From Chrysopilus asiliformis (taxonomy: Eukaryota; Arthropoda; Insecta; Diptera; Rhagionidae): 64,000 bases of DNA. The stretch lies in the NCBI GenBank assembly GCA_964034945.1, contig OZ035962.1:106526034-106590033 (forward strand). Direction: 5' to 3'. The first letter of the stretch is position 1, and every line of letters begins with the position of its first letter. A model generated the notes under the pieces. It had not been told where the DNA came from. It searched no databases and saw nothing but the letters and a program-made list of their open reading frames with translations. Positions 44,961 through 56,494 of this stretch are shown here, in pieces. The translations under genes were made by a program, and so were the position numbers.

Positions 44961-47926
44961 TCAGTTGGATTTCGCTAGTACAGGAATAAAAAAAAGATTA
45001 AAATACGGCAAAAATGTTAAAAATATCCTCATTTCGGGCATAATTGATTTGAAAATTTTTTTTAACGAACTTGAAATACTGTGACAGTGGAACAAAGACG
45101 TTTGGATACAAAAAAATACGACCAAAAATTTGATTTTTTTTTGAGATTTCGAAGAACTAATTTTGGTTCTTAAACCCTGCAAGCAGATCTCGCATGAAGG
45201 TCTTTCGCAGTTTCAATTAAATTTCTCGCTAAATTACCGAAAAGCATTATGAATAGACAAATCTTAAAAGTCTCCCGAATAGACGATCCACAAACCCGAA
45301 TCACAAAAACTTTAATTAAGCAGGCATAATTGCATTGAATGTGATTTTCCTTTATCTGACGAATATCTTCAACTTCAGTTTGGCTGACTGTCTATCTGCA
45401 TGTATTTCTGTATAGTTTTTTCCAACTTAACCAAAACACTATTCAGGAATGCAAGTTCTGAAACTGCACAAAGTTCAGGAACTTCCTTAAAGCATGGCAA
45501 TGGAAGAACAATGCCAGCAACCCGCCTTAGTGAAAATCCTTAAAACAGGGTAGTCAAAGATTTCAGTTTGGTTTTGTGAAAGAACAGACAAATTAAGCTT
45601 CTTAAATTTGAAATGGCGTGTATATTCATCCATTTTTTATCCAGAAAAAACGAACCAACGAAGTGATTTTTTTTTTTTGACTAACAATGAAAAAAAAACT
45701 CTACATGAATAGAACAGAGTTTTCCTTTTTCTGTAGGACAAATGCATTTTCCATCGTCGTTTTATTTCATTCAAGCTCTTCTGTAGATTTTTTTTGTTGA
45801 AAAATTTCTCGAAAGTTTTCCCAGTTTTCATGCCGCCACGTTCCGTTTTCTTCTCGCTGTCGAATGGAAGTCGTGAGTTTCCCAAAAAAAAAAAGACAAA
45901 AAAAAACTCCAACGATATTATCCTGCGAGTAAAAGTGTTGAACCGAAAGTTTCCTGGAAAACGCGCTGCGGTAATAATGAGATCTAGAAGAGGTAAGGAG
46001 AGTTTTCCGTTGGTTGGGAAGATTTTCCGCGGACGGGAATGTGAAAAAGCCAGGCTCAACACGTTTTTTGCAGACAAAGAAAAAGGGATATTAAGCGATT
46101 ATGAGAATTGCATGATGGGAATGGGTATAAACGGGAGAGCTGTGCCCCGCTGTGATCATTTGCAATTTCCAAGTGTTCTGAAAATACACGAATTCAGAAT
46201 TTTCTCGAATAGGGGATGCAAATAACTGGAAAGCAGACGGGATTGATGCTTCTTGTTGCCCCAAGTATTCTTGTTTCACATTATTCAAGTTGTTGGGGAA
46301 ATTGAGCGGGAATTCAACGAGGGGGGGGATTCAACGTTCATAAGCAGATTTACATTAATTACAAAAATAACAAAAATTAACTCAAACGAAACAGAAAAGG
46401 AAAAATTTCATATACAAGCGCGATGTGGAAAAAAAAAGAATTCAAAATAACCTCCAAGCAGTTAAAAAACGTAAAGCAAATATTCTTGTACTCATCATGA
46501 AGTAGGGAAAATAGAAAAAATATTTCAAGTGACGAAATTAAATTTCTCTTTGAGAGGTTAAAAAACCATTTGCGGTTTCATTAATGCTGGGGGGTTTTTT
46601 ATCTCAATTTTTTTTTTTTTTTTTGGAATTCAATTGAAAAGTTTGTCTATGAAAAGTAATTTTTTCCTTGTGACTTCAAAAGAATGTTTTCATTATTAAC
46701 TTATTTTTCTTTTAATAAAACAATTTCGCATAACAGAATTTACATATAAATTGTGGAAAAAAATATCGAAAAAGGATTCCAAGAAACCACTTATTAGATA
46801 AGTTTCTTTTGATAATTCTTTTTTTTTTGCGAATGTGGAGGGTAATTTCAGTTTCCATGAATGGTAAAAGTTGGGATAGATAAGCTCGAAAGTCATTTGT
46901 ATGTATTTGAAAAGTCATGTGCATGTAAAGAAAAACAGTTTTGGAAATTATAATTTTCCGAAATTCTTTCCAGGTTTTTACTAAAACCAGTTAACATACT
47001 TATCTAAACATTAAATACCACTTTCAGTTACTGTTTTCCACAGAAAATCCCCCATCTTCAAGGTTACATCGTTCAGAGGTTAGTGAAAATTTGAATTCAA
47101 ACATGGGGCAATTTAGGGATATTCACAGAGTAATCTAACACTTGACCTAAATTCGGTATAAAAAGAAAATTTCAAATAGAATTATGAAAATTTGTTTACA
47201 AAACTTTTGACATAAATTCTACTTTTCATTACAAACGGACAGAGAAACCGAAGTTTAGTTTACCCAGTCTTGCGTTTGTTTTCTTTGTTTTTAACTTCTA
47301 TGTATTTTCGCAATATTTTAAAATGCTACCTAAGCAGGATTAAATCGTAGCCAAGTAATTTCCATCTGTGGGTGGCCAAGTCAACCAACCAAATAACATT
47401 CCCACATGGTTCTATAAAATATTTTAACGCTCTCGTGATCCTGAAAGGCAACATCCCGAGTAATGTTGTTCAATTTTAACAAAATTAAAGAGAAGCTTAC
47501 TTTAAACATTTATACACTATTCTGTTTGATTCTATTCATTTTAACCAAAAACCTATTGTAAGTTTTAGAATGACTTTTTCTTGTCTTTTAGACAATAAGT
47601 TGTTGTAAGAGGAGGAGGGGGAAGGTGGAAAAGTGAAAGAATAAATTACATTCTGTAGGAAAAGGACGCCTACGTAAAAAGATATGTAAAATGAACTCAC
47701 TATTGTAGATTGGTAAAAAAAAATCCTGATCTGGCAAGGAAATCCGTGATTTATGACCAATTTTTTCAAAATTTCTGATCAATCGGTCGGACTATTTTCA
47801 AATTAGAGCTTTGAAGTGCTTTGAAGTGCGAGCAAAGTAAAGTTAGGAGGTTTCCATAAAATATGTCTGCTATTTTTTGCCCTTTCAAACCCACTGCCGA
47901 TTCTCTCTTGACCCTATTGCTCACCA
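44961..47926. other. Intronic stretch, nothing recognised
   Basis: Opposed open frames of 143-146 codons at 45637-46225 lie over lysine/phenylalanine-coding homopolymer runs and do not look like a protein. No element ends recognised. Confidence 0.35.
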
Positions 47927-48190
47927 CACTCAGAAAAATGGAGGCTAACTCGACGACCTACATACGGCGTAATTGGCCTCGGGCAGGCGCGCGTTCGCCT
48001 GCATGTGGGCAAGTTAAACTGAGTTGACCTGTGGTCGGAGAAATTAAGCCACCAGCAGGTGAAGTAGGGCATTGGGAGCTGCACGAGTTGACCTTAGATA
48101 GGTTAACTCTGACCGCTAGCTGGCTTACAGACACCTCTGTAAGGTCAGAGTTAACCTGACAAAAGGTTGACCTGGACATTTTTCTGAGTG
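47927..48190 (+). mobile_element. TA-family MITE, copy B
   Basis: 264 bp, with perfect 14 bp ends CACTCAGAAAAATG / CATTTTTCTGAGTG. The flanks read CA on both sides rather than TA, so the duplication has mutated or is of another kind. The right part (48099-48158) forms a compound hairpin: AGGTTAACTCTGACC pairs with GGTCAGAGTTAACCT, with CTTACAG / CTGTAAG inside. Close to copy C. Confidence 0.9.
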
Positions 48191-50332
48191 CACGAGATTA
48201 AACCTTTGTTCAATCGTTGTGTGGGGTTTCATGACGCTCTCATACCAGTCAACTCTTGCTCTCCACTGTGAAAAGCAGTAAATATTTTCAAAACCATCGA
48301 AAAAATCACAGTTCTGATTCAAAAACCACTAAATTCCTTTCTCTACCTCCATGAGCGCAACCCACTCGCTTTATTGCAATTTTATACCAACCTAGAACTT
48401 TTTCGACTTTCCCTCGTTCTAAACTTGCTACGGAACAAAAAAATTCGAAACAAAACCAGAAAAGAGCTTGAACTCGAAAACCATTTGACTAATTGAGCTG
48501 AAATGTTGTCTCCTGTATTTTAAGAAAGAAGGCCGAGAAAAAAAACCATAAGAAAGGGGTTGAGCGAAGGGGAGGGGAACAAAATTATGCCATAAAACTA
48601 AAAAATACATGCCTCTGTTTTAATTTCAGAAGTGGGATACAAAAGTTGGCATAAAGTCTTTTTCATAGAAACTTTTCCACCACACTACGTTGAGGAAAAA
48701 CTAAAGGAACGTTTGTTACAAAACATTTTTGTTTCAGAAGTGGGATTTAAAAGGTGGAATAAAGTCATTTTCATTATAAGGAATTTCAATAAGGATGAAA
48801 TATGTGTAGCACAACAGTGTAGGTCTTCAAATATACCTTCATATATTTTTCTTTTTTTTAAATTTGCATTTTTATGCTGTTTAAGGAATAAAAGGTCATT
48901 TCAGGATTTGCAATTTACTGTCGGTAACTACAGGCGTTCAACTTGACTGAAACCTGGATGTCCTTGGCCCTGTCTATAGCTGTGCCCAAAAAGGACTCAT
49001 GCGGGTAAAAACGCAAGGAAGAAGTGGATTTACCTACTGATGTGACTATTTGAATAATAAGTGACGGTTGAAAATATTTTAATGAAGACATGGAAAGTGT
49101 CCCAGTGGAATTATTCAAATTCATGTAAAATAGGGATGAGATTTTTAAGCTTTTAAAAATGCAAAATAAACTTAAAAATAACAAAGGGAAAACTTAAAAA
49201 TAATTGTTTCAGGATTCGTTTTTTTAAACTAGTAAAAAACCCTTTTTCGCTCATTAAAATTTTATTAAGATTTTTGTTCGAAAAAAACGAAAAAAAATCT
49301 AAGAAAATGTTAATTAAAACTTCCCAGAATAATTTATAACGACAAATAATGGCAAGTGATAATGTTTTTAAATAAATTCAAATTGTTTCACTGTCATTTT
49401 ATTGTCATTGGCAGTTGATTTTATGCGTAAATCAGTAAATGTTTTGAGTGCGCGTCAGTAAAAATTGCCATAAATCAATCAGAGATCCCACGTTCATGGA
49501 ATTTTATTGAGTCATAACTTTAAATCTAACGTTGATCGTTTTATTTTATTTTTATTTCTCTCATTTTTTTTCACTTGTTTACTAAATATTAAGATTAAGG
49601 ATGCCTTTCTGCTTACCTCTTGTCCATCTCTGAACGAAGAAGCAATGTCTATAAAAAAAAATTTGCGGGCTACACAAGGCGAATTCAACCTGGCGCTAAA
49701 ATTTGTCAAAGATTTTGTTGATGCGATGACGTTAATTTCACTAAATGTCGACTTCAAATGTTTACATTTCTATAAAATTTCTTAAATCATTCTAAATCAG
49801 ACCGGAGTGAAAATGAAAAAGAAAATTCGGATAAAAATTGAAAAAAATTCTTTACCTCTTTATTTTTTATCGGCTTTTTCCATTTCATAAACAAAACTGG
49901 AGTATTGAAAGTTTGATTTGATGGAGTGAGATTTTCTTTAATAGTAAACACACAATTGGCTTTTTGCCTAAACTTTTATATTTTATATGGTTTCATGTTA
50001 AAAAATGATTAGAAGTTTTTAGGGCTATTGACTTTGAATTATCGACGATCAAACCATCGAGGATCTGCTATAATTGGCAGTAGGTATTCAGTTTCAACGA
50101 AATCTTACAAATCTTACAAATGTTGTATTCAACTTTAGGGTATAGTATCAAAGACAATTAATCGAAAATTACGCCATATATTTTGGTTTTCAAAATTTTG
50201 AAGTCTTTCCTAATAAATCCAAACGGAAATCTTCTGATAACTTAGCTATAAACCTGCTTTTGCTAATTTAAGTTCTGGAAGACTTTCACCAGATGTGCTT
50301 TCACATCCCGTAATCATACTTATAGTTACTAA
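48191..50332. other. Intronic stretch with one imperfect direct repeat
   Basis: TTTCAGAAGTGGGAT followed by a similar 25 bases occurs at about 48626 and 48732. Otherwise no signal. Confidence 0.4.
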
Positions 50333-51237
50333 TACTTACTAATATATAAAAATGAGTTGGTGTCTGTCTGTTCCTCTTTCACGCAAAAACGGCTGAACCG
50401 ATTGACTTGAAATTTGGCATGTCTGTGGTAGTTCTGGTTCCAACATAGGCATACGGAAAAGTAGCGTGAGGGGTGGGGGGAGTAAGGGGAGGGGGTAAAT
50501 CTCGAAACTTTCATCTCGAAACTTAGTTTTTGCGCTATGTTACTCTTTCGCGGGGAAACTACTGAACCGATTGTCCTGAACTTTAGCTCCAACATAGACC
50601 ATTAAAAAAAAATTTAAAACATAACAAAAGCTATAATTGCCAATCTGGCAATTATTGAAAACCCGTATGGTGATTTAAGTGAACAGCGAACAGTTGTATC
50701 AAAATTCCACTTTGAAGTCAAATTTTCCAATAAGATTTTTTAAAATTTATTCCAATCGGATTTTCATGTATGGAAGTTTTATGTAGAATCATATCCTAAA
50801 TAACTTTTGTTCTCGGACTTTTTTGATAAAATTCACCGTTTTTGAGATATTCAGAAAAAAAGTTTTCGTTCGTATGGGGGGTACCCCCCCTAATGGTCCA
50901 TTTTTGCCCATTAACGAACTTAGCCTCACATTTTACGAAAAACGAATCTGTGCAAAATTTCAAGTCTCTAGCTCAATCCGTGCGCCCGCAATCCGCGCCA
51001 CAGACAGACGGACAGACGGACGGACGGACGGACGGACAGACGGACGGACGGACAGACGGACGGACGGACATGCTAAATTCAACTTTTTTTATCTTTCTAA
51101 ACACAATGGTGTAATTCATTTTTTTGTGTGATGACGGGATCTTGGCGTTACAAACGGTAAGGCAAATCTAATATACCCTTTGGTTTCACCATACGGGTAT
51201 AAAAACTTAAGCCGGCAACGACGGGTATGCAAGCTAG
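50333..51237 (+). mobile_element. Helitron-like element carrying a nested repeat
   Basis: The left part has CTTACTAATATATAAAAATG followed by GCAAAAACGGCTGAACCGAT and a second AAACTACTGAACCGATTG. This phrase is common at the 5' side of insect non-autonomous Helitrons. The right end is GCCGGCAACGACGGG (short hairpin), then TATGCAAGCTAG before T, matching the Helitron 3' rule of a hairpin about 10 bases before CTRR with insertion before T. The exact 5' end is not fixed. The GGACAGAC repeat at 50616-51204 sits between the two parts. Confidence 0.6.
50616..51204 (+). repeat. GGACAGAC-containing dispersed repeat, copy 3 (nested)
   Basis: Same landmarks and order as the copy at 13485, including the GGGGGGTACCCCCC palindrome near 50876. 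Its octamer array (51003-51068) is richer in GGACGGAC. Both edges abut Helitron-like sequence, which helps define the ends of this family. Confidence 0.87.
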
Positions 51238-53181
51238 TAGCAGATAAGATTTCAAAAAACTTTTGATCGATCAAGGCCCTTCAAGGAACAAAACATACGC
51301 TTTGTGACCATTTTTTTTATTAACCAAAACTGTGGCCAATCAGTGGTTTTATTAATAAAAACTTTTTTTGCGATTTTTTATATTAAACTCATCACACTAA
51401 TCTAGACCCCGAAAAATGTGACGTTTTTTTTGCTTTTAGAGTTTTATTCTCTTTTATCCTACCATTTATATCACAATTCTGACTGAAACGTCTTTGAATA
51501 ATTTGGTGAATCAAAAAACTTTACGAAAACGAATCTTCAATTGCATTGAGTGGTGTACTGACTGGCCTGGTTAATTACTTAAATATTTTCGGAATTTCGT
51601 TGTCGTAGATTGAATACGTAATTAATGTGTGTGCCAAAAATGTAACATCAAAAACATTCAGGTTGTAATCTGGGATAAAATGGAAGGCAGCTATGTAGGT
51701 AAATATATCAGAAAACATTTACATCAGACAAACAGTAGGAGAATTTATTTATGAAGTACTGTTTCAGCTATAAATAATTATAAAACATTCATAGATTTTC
51801 CAAAAATTTTGATGATATTTCATGTTTTAATCAAACTTCAAAGTGTCTAAACTGGCCGCTAACATCTTCCAATTACAATCTTACTGAAAGACAATTACAT
51901 TTTAACAACTTTCCATATTCCCCAAACACCACTGACCGCAATAGCATAAAACTACTCGTACTTCAGATTCCTAAAGGATAGCAGGCAGCAATAGAGGAAA
52001 ACTCTGAACATCTTCAATATTTCATTTACGTATGTGGCCACATGGAGCATTTATTCGACTTTAAGAGCCCAGCAATTGTATTCATATTTCGTCTATTTTG
52101 AAGATTGAAATTCTCTATCGAAATGTTATTTTTAGGCGCCATTGTCTGCAATTGCTCTTGAAGACGTTGCCAAACCACAATCGAACCAAAAGAATTAAAA
52201 CGAATTCAAAAGCCGACTGAAAATCTACAGAACAAAATGAATGGTAAAATAGATACGAAAAATGGGAAAACTTTGTGCTGTTCTGCTATCTTAAGTTGTA
52301 AATTTATGGCCTAAGATTTTTGGCTTTTTGATTTGCTTAAAGTACAAATAGTTGACGCTAATGGCCGCACTTGATTAAGACACTCATGGCATTTGCATGA
52401 CGTACGATCAATTCTATTTTACTATTCTATTAATAGATATATGACTTTAAATCACGTTACAGTTCTTGAGAAATACACACCGAATTCTGTAACAAATCAA
52501 GTTAAGTTTTATAAATTCGCTTGAAAGAATCTCGGTTTAATTAAAAATTTTAATTAAGAACAAACTTTGTTAGCAACGCGAATGTTTTTCAGAATTTTAA
52601 AGTGTCAATTTTGTTTCACAAGTGCGAAACCATTTTGTGTTGAAAAGATGAAATGCCTGGCTATCGGAAGTGAAACACGCTAAAAAGGGATTTTCTTTTC
52701 TTTTTTTCAACAGTTTAAAGTTTACTTTGTAGAAAGGCGTAGGAAATTTGAGTAGATTTTCTCGGTGAGTGAATAACAGACGATCGGCAGAGGCTAATTG
52801 GAGTTTTTTCTTAATCAAAGGCTTTTTCACACTTTAATTAAAGGATTTTCCCGCCTTGTCTGTGAGTGAGTGTGAAAAAATTCAGAAAATTTTTTCCAAC
52901 ACCTTACCTGGACTCGAATTTCCCCCATCAACGCAAATTGGAGCACATCAAAGCATTGGTGGCCGGAAAATTTCCAACATTTTAACACAAAGCAGTCAAA
53001 TTGCAATGAGTGGTTGTTTTTAACATGCCCACTCTACAATTTTTTCACATTTCCGCGGAAATTATGCCTACTTCTCGAACATAAACACAACAAAGTCAGC
53101 AAATGATCGTTTCAGCGAATTTGTCCTGAATTCGTGCGCGTCCAGCGGCAAAGTGCCGACGCTTGAGCATCACAACGCTGC
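51238..53181. other. Intronic stretch, nothing recognised
   Basis: AT-rich; no coding signal, element ends or tandem repeats noticed. Confidence 0.35.
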
Positions 53182-53188
53182 TATATAG
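53182..53188 (+). promoter_or_regulatory. Possible TATA box of a nested promoter
   Basis: TATATAG in a locally GC-rich island (53130-53300). Further down are CGGTCGGGCGGTCG repeats that fit the downstream-promoter-element pattern, and an exon-like frame starts 200 bp later. The box is close to palindromic, so direction is inferred only from the downstream frame. Confidence 0.3.
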
Positions 53189-53381
53189 CACCCCAAAGTT
53201 AGCCGATATTGAAAGTGTTCTTTCCGGTGGGCGGTCGGGCGGTCGACCAGTCGGTTGGGGGCGAACCCGAACCGTATGCAAAAGCAGCGTGGATCATGAT
53301 CATAAACACGACCTGTACATTATTATGTACGTTTTGACATATTTTACGACTCCTTAATGGATCTGTTGATTCATAAACTTA

Positions 53382-53481
53382 ATGGCCAACCGTATCCAAA
53401 ACGAAATCCAAATCAAAATCACCAGCCCCGACGTCGACACTGCCGAAATCGTGGATGATATTCTAAGAGATATTTTCTTGG
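53382..53481 (+). CDS. Unidentified first-exon-like frame (plus strand)
   Basis: 33 codons from ATG to a possible donor (TTGG before GTGAAA). The peptide begins MANRIQNEIQIKITSPD and continues VDTAEIVDDILRDIF. Third codon positions are mostly C or G (AAC, ATC, GAC, GTC, GCC), unlike the AT-rich surroundings, which is the main reason to think it is coding. An in-frame stop (TGA) lies 12 bases before the ATG. The donor is weak and no later exon was identified. It could be the start of a gene nested in the sm intron, or a fragment. I do not recognise the protein. Confidence 0.35.
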
Positions 53482-53814
53482 GTGAAAATTTCTGCATTTT
53501 CATTTTGCATTTAGGTTGGAGGTATCGCCGGAAAATTCTTATGGGTGGGTGTGTAGTTAAATTGGCATTTAAAGATTCAAATCCATAAATATGGTGCCAC
53601 TTCAGAGATGCTTAACTCTGTGGACATTTGTTTACTAATAATTAGTAGTAATTGCATAGAGTACAGGAAAATGCTTTTAAGTAAAATATGACATTTTTTG
53701 AAATTTCAAAATATGGAAGTTGTCGGGAAATGGGATGATTTTTTAACATTGATGGATGTAGAAATGTTGAAATATGCTAATATCGTGAATTAATTTATAT
53801 TTTCGAGGTTGAAT

Positions 53815-54491
53815 CTGTGGTCACAAGTTGTAAGGGCCTAACTCGACTTTAGCCGTTTTCAATGTTTTTACAGAATTGCCTTCTATTTCCAAAATGCTTT
53901 TAATTCCACTGACCCGTTAGTTTCTATGACCATTTTTGACCGTTATAGGCTACCCCACCAAACGGCTTAAGTCAAAAAATTTCCAAGTTGCATTTGGAAG
54001 AACGGCTAAAGTCAGATCCCATATATTTTTGTATAGACTTAATCCACTCTTATGGGTGAGAAGCTGCATGTTTTGATAGTTTTTGCACGTGGAATAGTGG
54101 CTTAAGTCGAGTTAGTTCATTCTTCGTCTTTAACTTTTCCGAAACGAGCAGGCTAAAGTCTGTTTTGGCCTATTTTTCAAATCGGGGTATAGGTTTTTAG
54201 AGGCTTAACTTGACTTTAGCCATTGATTGTAGCCATTTCTAAGATATGAAAAAGTTTTGAAAGAGTGGCTAAAGTAAAATAATCCTTAATTTCTCTGAAA
54301 ATATTAAGTTTGAATAAACCAGATTAAACCAATCGTAAAACGCTTATTTTTCATAACATTTTGTAGTTCTAGGTTTTTGAATTCGGTTTGATACCATTTT
54401 GCCACCGACAGTTAAAATTTCATAAATATTAAAATGCTTCTCCTGAAAAATCAAGAAATTCGACTTAAGCCCTTATTACTTGTGACCACAG
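53815..54491 (+). mobile_element. DNA element with iterated GGCTTAAGTC motif
   Basis: Inverted ends CTGTGGTCACAAGT and ACTTGTGACCACAG, continuing imperfectly through TAAGGGC(C/T)TAA. The 4 bp duplication GAAT lies at 53811-53814 and 54492-54495. The 677 bp body repeats GGCT(T/A)AAGTC or its complement GACTT(A/T)AGCC at least eight times in both orientations (for example near 53850, 53963, 54003, 54097, 54149, 54212, 54264, 54462). No transposase; superfamily not assigned. Confidence 0.82.
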
Positions 54492-54495
54492 GAAT

Positions 54496-56032
54496 AACCA
54501 TTTTTGCCCTTAGTGGACCCTACCGTTCAAAATATATAATTCGAAATTTACGTACTTTTTCACCTAGCTCTCTCCTCACTTCACACTTTTTCTCGGATTT
54601 CACATGGAATTTAATACATATCCGCAGATCCCCGCCACCCCAACCCCTCATTTTAAAAGTGTCATGTATTTCATGAACCGTTCCAAAGGTCTGTGTTCCC
54701 TTTGCACCCCTACCCGCGTAATGTTTTGCATTTGCCAAAGTCCAATTACGCAGTGCAGAAAATGGAAAAGCCGCGTATGACAAAAATTGTGTTTCAGTTT
54801 TCTGTTGGTGAGGGTATATAGTCAAAAAAAAAGATAAATACGTCACTATGTTTTTGTACCAGAGGGCAGATTCGCGTTCTATGAAAACTGATGTCAATAA
54901 CATTTCCCGTGAAAGTTGTGCGTTTCCGATTTTGTTTTAGTGTAAAAATGAAATTATTTTTTGACATTTTCAAAACAGAAACAGAATCTGGAGGGCACAC
55001 TTTTCAAGAGAAAAGTTTTTTATTTCTGTTTTTTTGATAGAATACAAATCCACCTTCTAAGACTTTTTACCCCGCCTTTACATTTTTCAACAAGGTTCCA
55101 TAATTCTCAAGAAAAGTTTTCAAATTATATGAAAATAGTTTTTATGTAAGAAAAAATCCCTCGAAAATACTGAAAAAATTGTATTCCATAGCTCCCGAAA
55201 GAAAACTGAATTGTAGCAGAAGCAATAAATCGGAGTTACTAACCAGAAGATAGATTTGAATTTCAAATATGCCACCGTGAGTGCTGTTTCTTTCAATCAA
55301 ATTCACCTGTTTGTCGGATTTAAAGGTAATTTTCGTCCTTTTGGGGATATCTTCTACACGGCTTTCCCGCAAAACAAAATACCGAGATTCCAAGAAAACG
55401 TGAATTTTTTTTATATCTAAATTTTTCACGTTTCCCCACTGCAGTATTACAGCGTGGCGTTAAGCGAACAAACGTATCTCAACATATATTCATCTGCCGC
55501 CACAATAATTTGATCGGGGAGCACCTTTGATTGTATTTCGTCCTTGGCTTGATTATACACGAGTTTCGGTTTACTCGCGGATTCTTTGTGCAGATGGCGC
55601 CTACCACATCCCGCGGCGCGACGATATTTTCTTGAAAAAATCACTTTTTCCCTCATGTTTTCTGTTTGAAGAGTTCGTCCTTGCTCTGTGTCAGGCATGT
55701 CTGTGTAATAAAATGCGTATCTTTAATACAAAAATACCTGCGTTACGCGAATGTTTGTGCATAGGAAACATCCTTTGGCTTACCCAAATAGCATTTTAAG
55801 TAGCAATTATGGTGTTTATCCCCATATTTCGTCACCATGCAGATCGCGGCGATAAGCAGTTTATGTCGCAAATACGTATTTAGTTGTGCGTATGAGACGC
55901 GCAACGACACACATAGTGGGGAACACTTTTCTGCGGTTTGCTACGTCGCAATTATAACGACAGGGACGTAATTAGTTGCCTCATGCGCGAGCGTCATCTG
56001 ACGGCATTATATCACACAATTACACAAATCAT
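54496..56032. other. Intronic stretch with a GC-richer core
   Basis: 55447-55980 is less AT-rich and CpG-containing (ATCCCGCGGCGCGACG, GAGACGCGCAACGAC). Open frames occur on both strands there (minus 55447-55698, plus 55527-55799) with plausible codons but no family I recognise. It may be an unknown exon, a regulatory segment or an old element. Confidence 0.35.
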
Positions 56033-56494
56033 CGAGCGGGTTTTCTTTCTCCCTCGAATGCTTGCTAGTAAACAGAGATGAACAAATAAAAACGTAAGCA
56101 GAAGACGAACGAGAAAAATCTAATGGCGACAAATTAATGGAAACTTTTGTGGAGTGTTATTTTATAATGGACTTTTCTTCCGGTTGCATGTCGTGATTTT
56201 AATTGCCATTAAAATTTTTCGACAATATTGGATCTGAAATTTAAACAGATTTTAATGGGCCATCGAATTATTTTGTTTTTAATCAAAAATTTCTTTAATT
56301 TTATTTTATCGGTAAAATTTTTTTTTCTTTTGCAATGAAATTTTGATGCCAATAAAATTATGCTGTTTCAAAAATGTATGCTATCCACTTTTTATGCAAT
56401 ATCCTTCAGTCATTCGCCTGAAATAAGAAATTTAATTCTCGAAACGAAATCGTTTCCATCAAATGTCAGTGAGAAATATGGCGGCTGAAGGCAT
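56033..56494 (-). repeat. 490 bp dispersed repeat, copy 2 (inverted)
   Basis: Reverse complement of 15932-16425, from TTTTCTTTCTCCCTCGAATG to GGCGGCTGAAGGC. Unlike copy 1 it is not inside a TA-flanked element, which argues that this is an independent repeat family. Confidence 0.8.

Noticed and set aside
45637..46225. Two opposed open frames of about 145 codons
   Set aside because: They overlap antisense, follow homopolymer A/T runs and show no recognisable domain or codon pattern.
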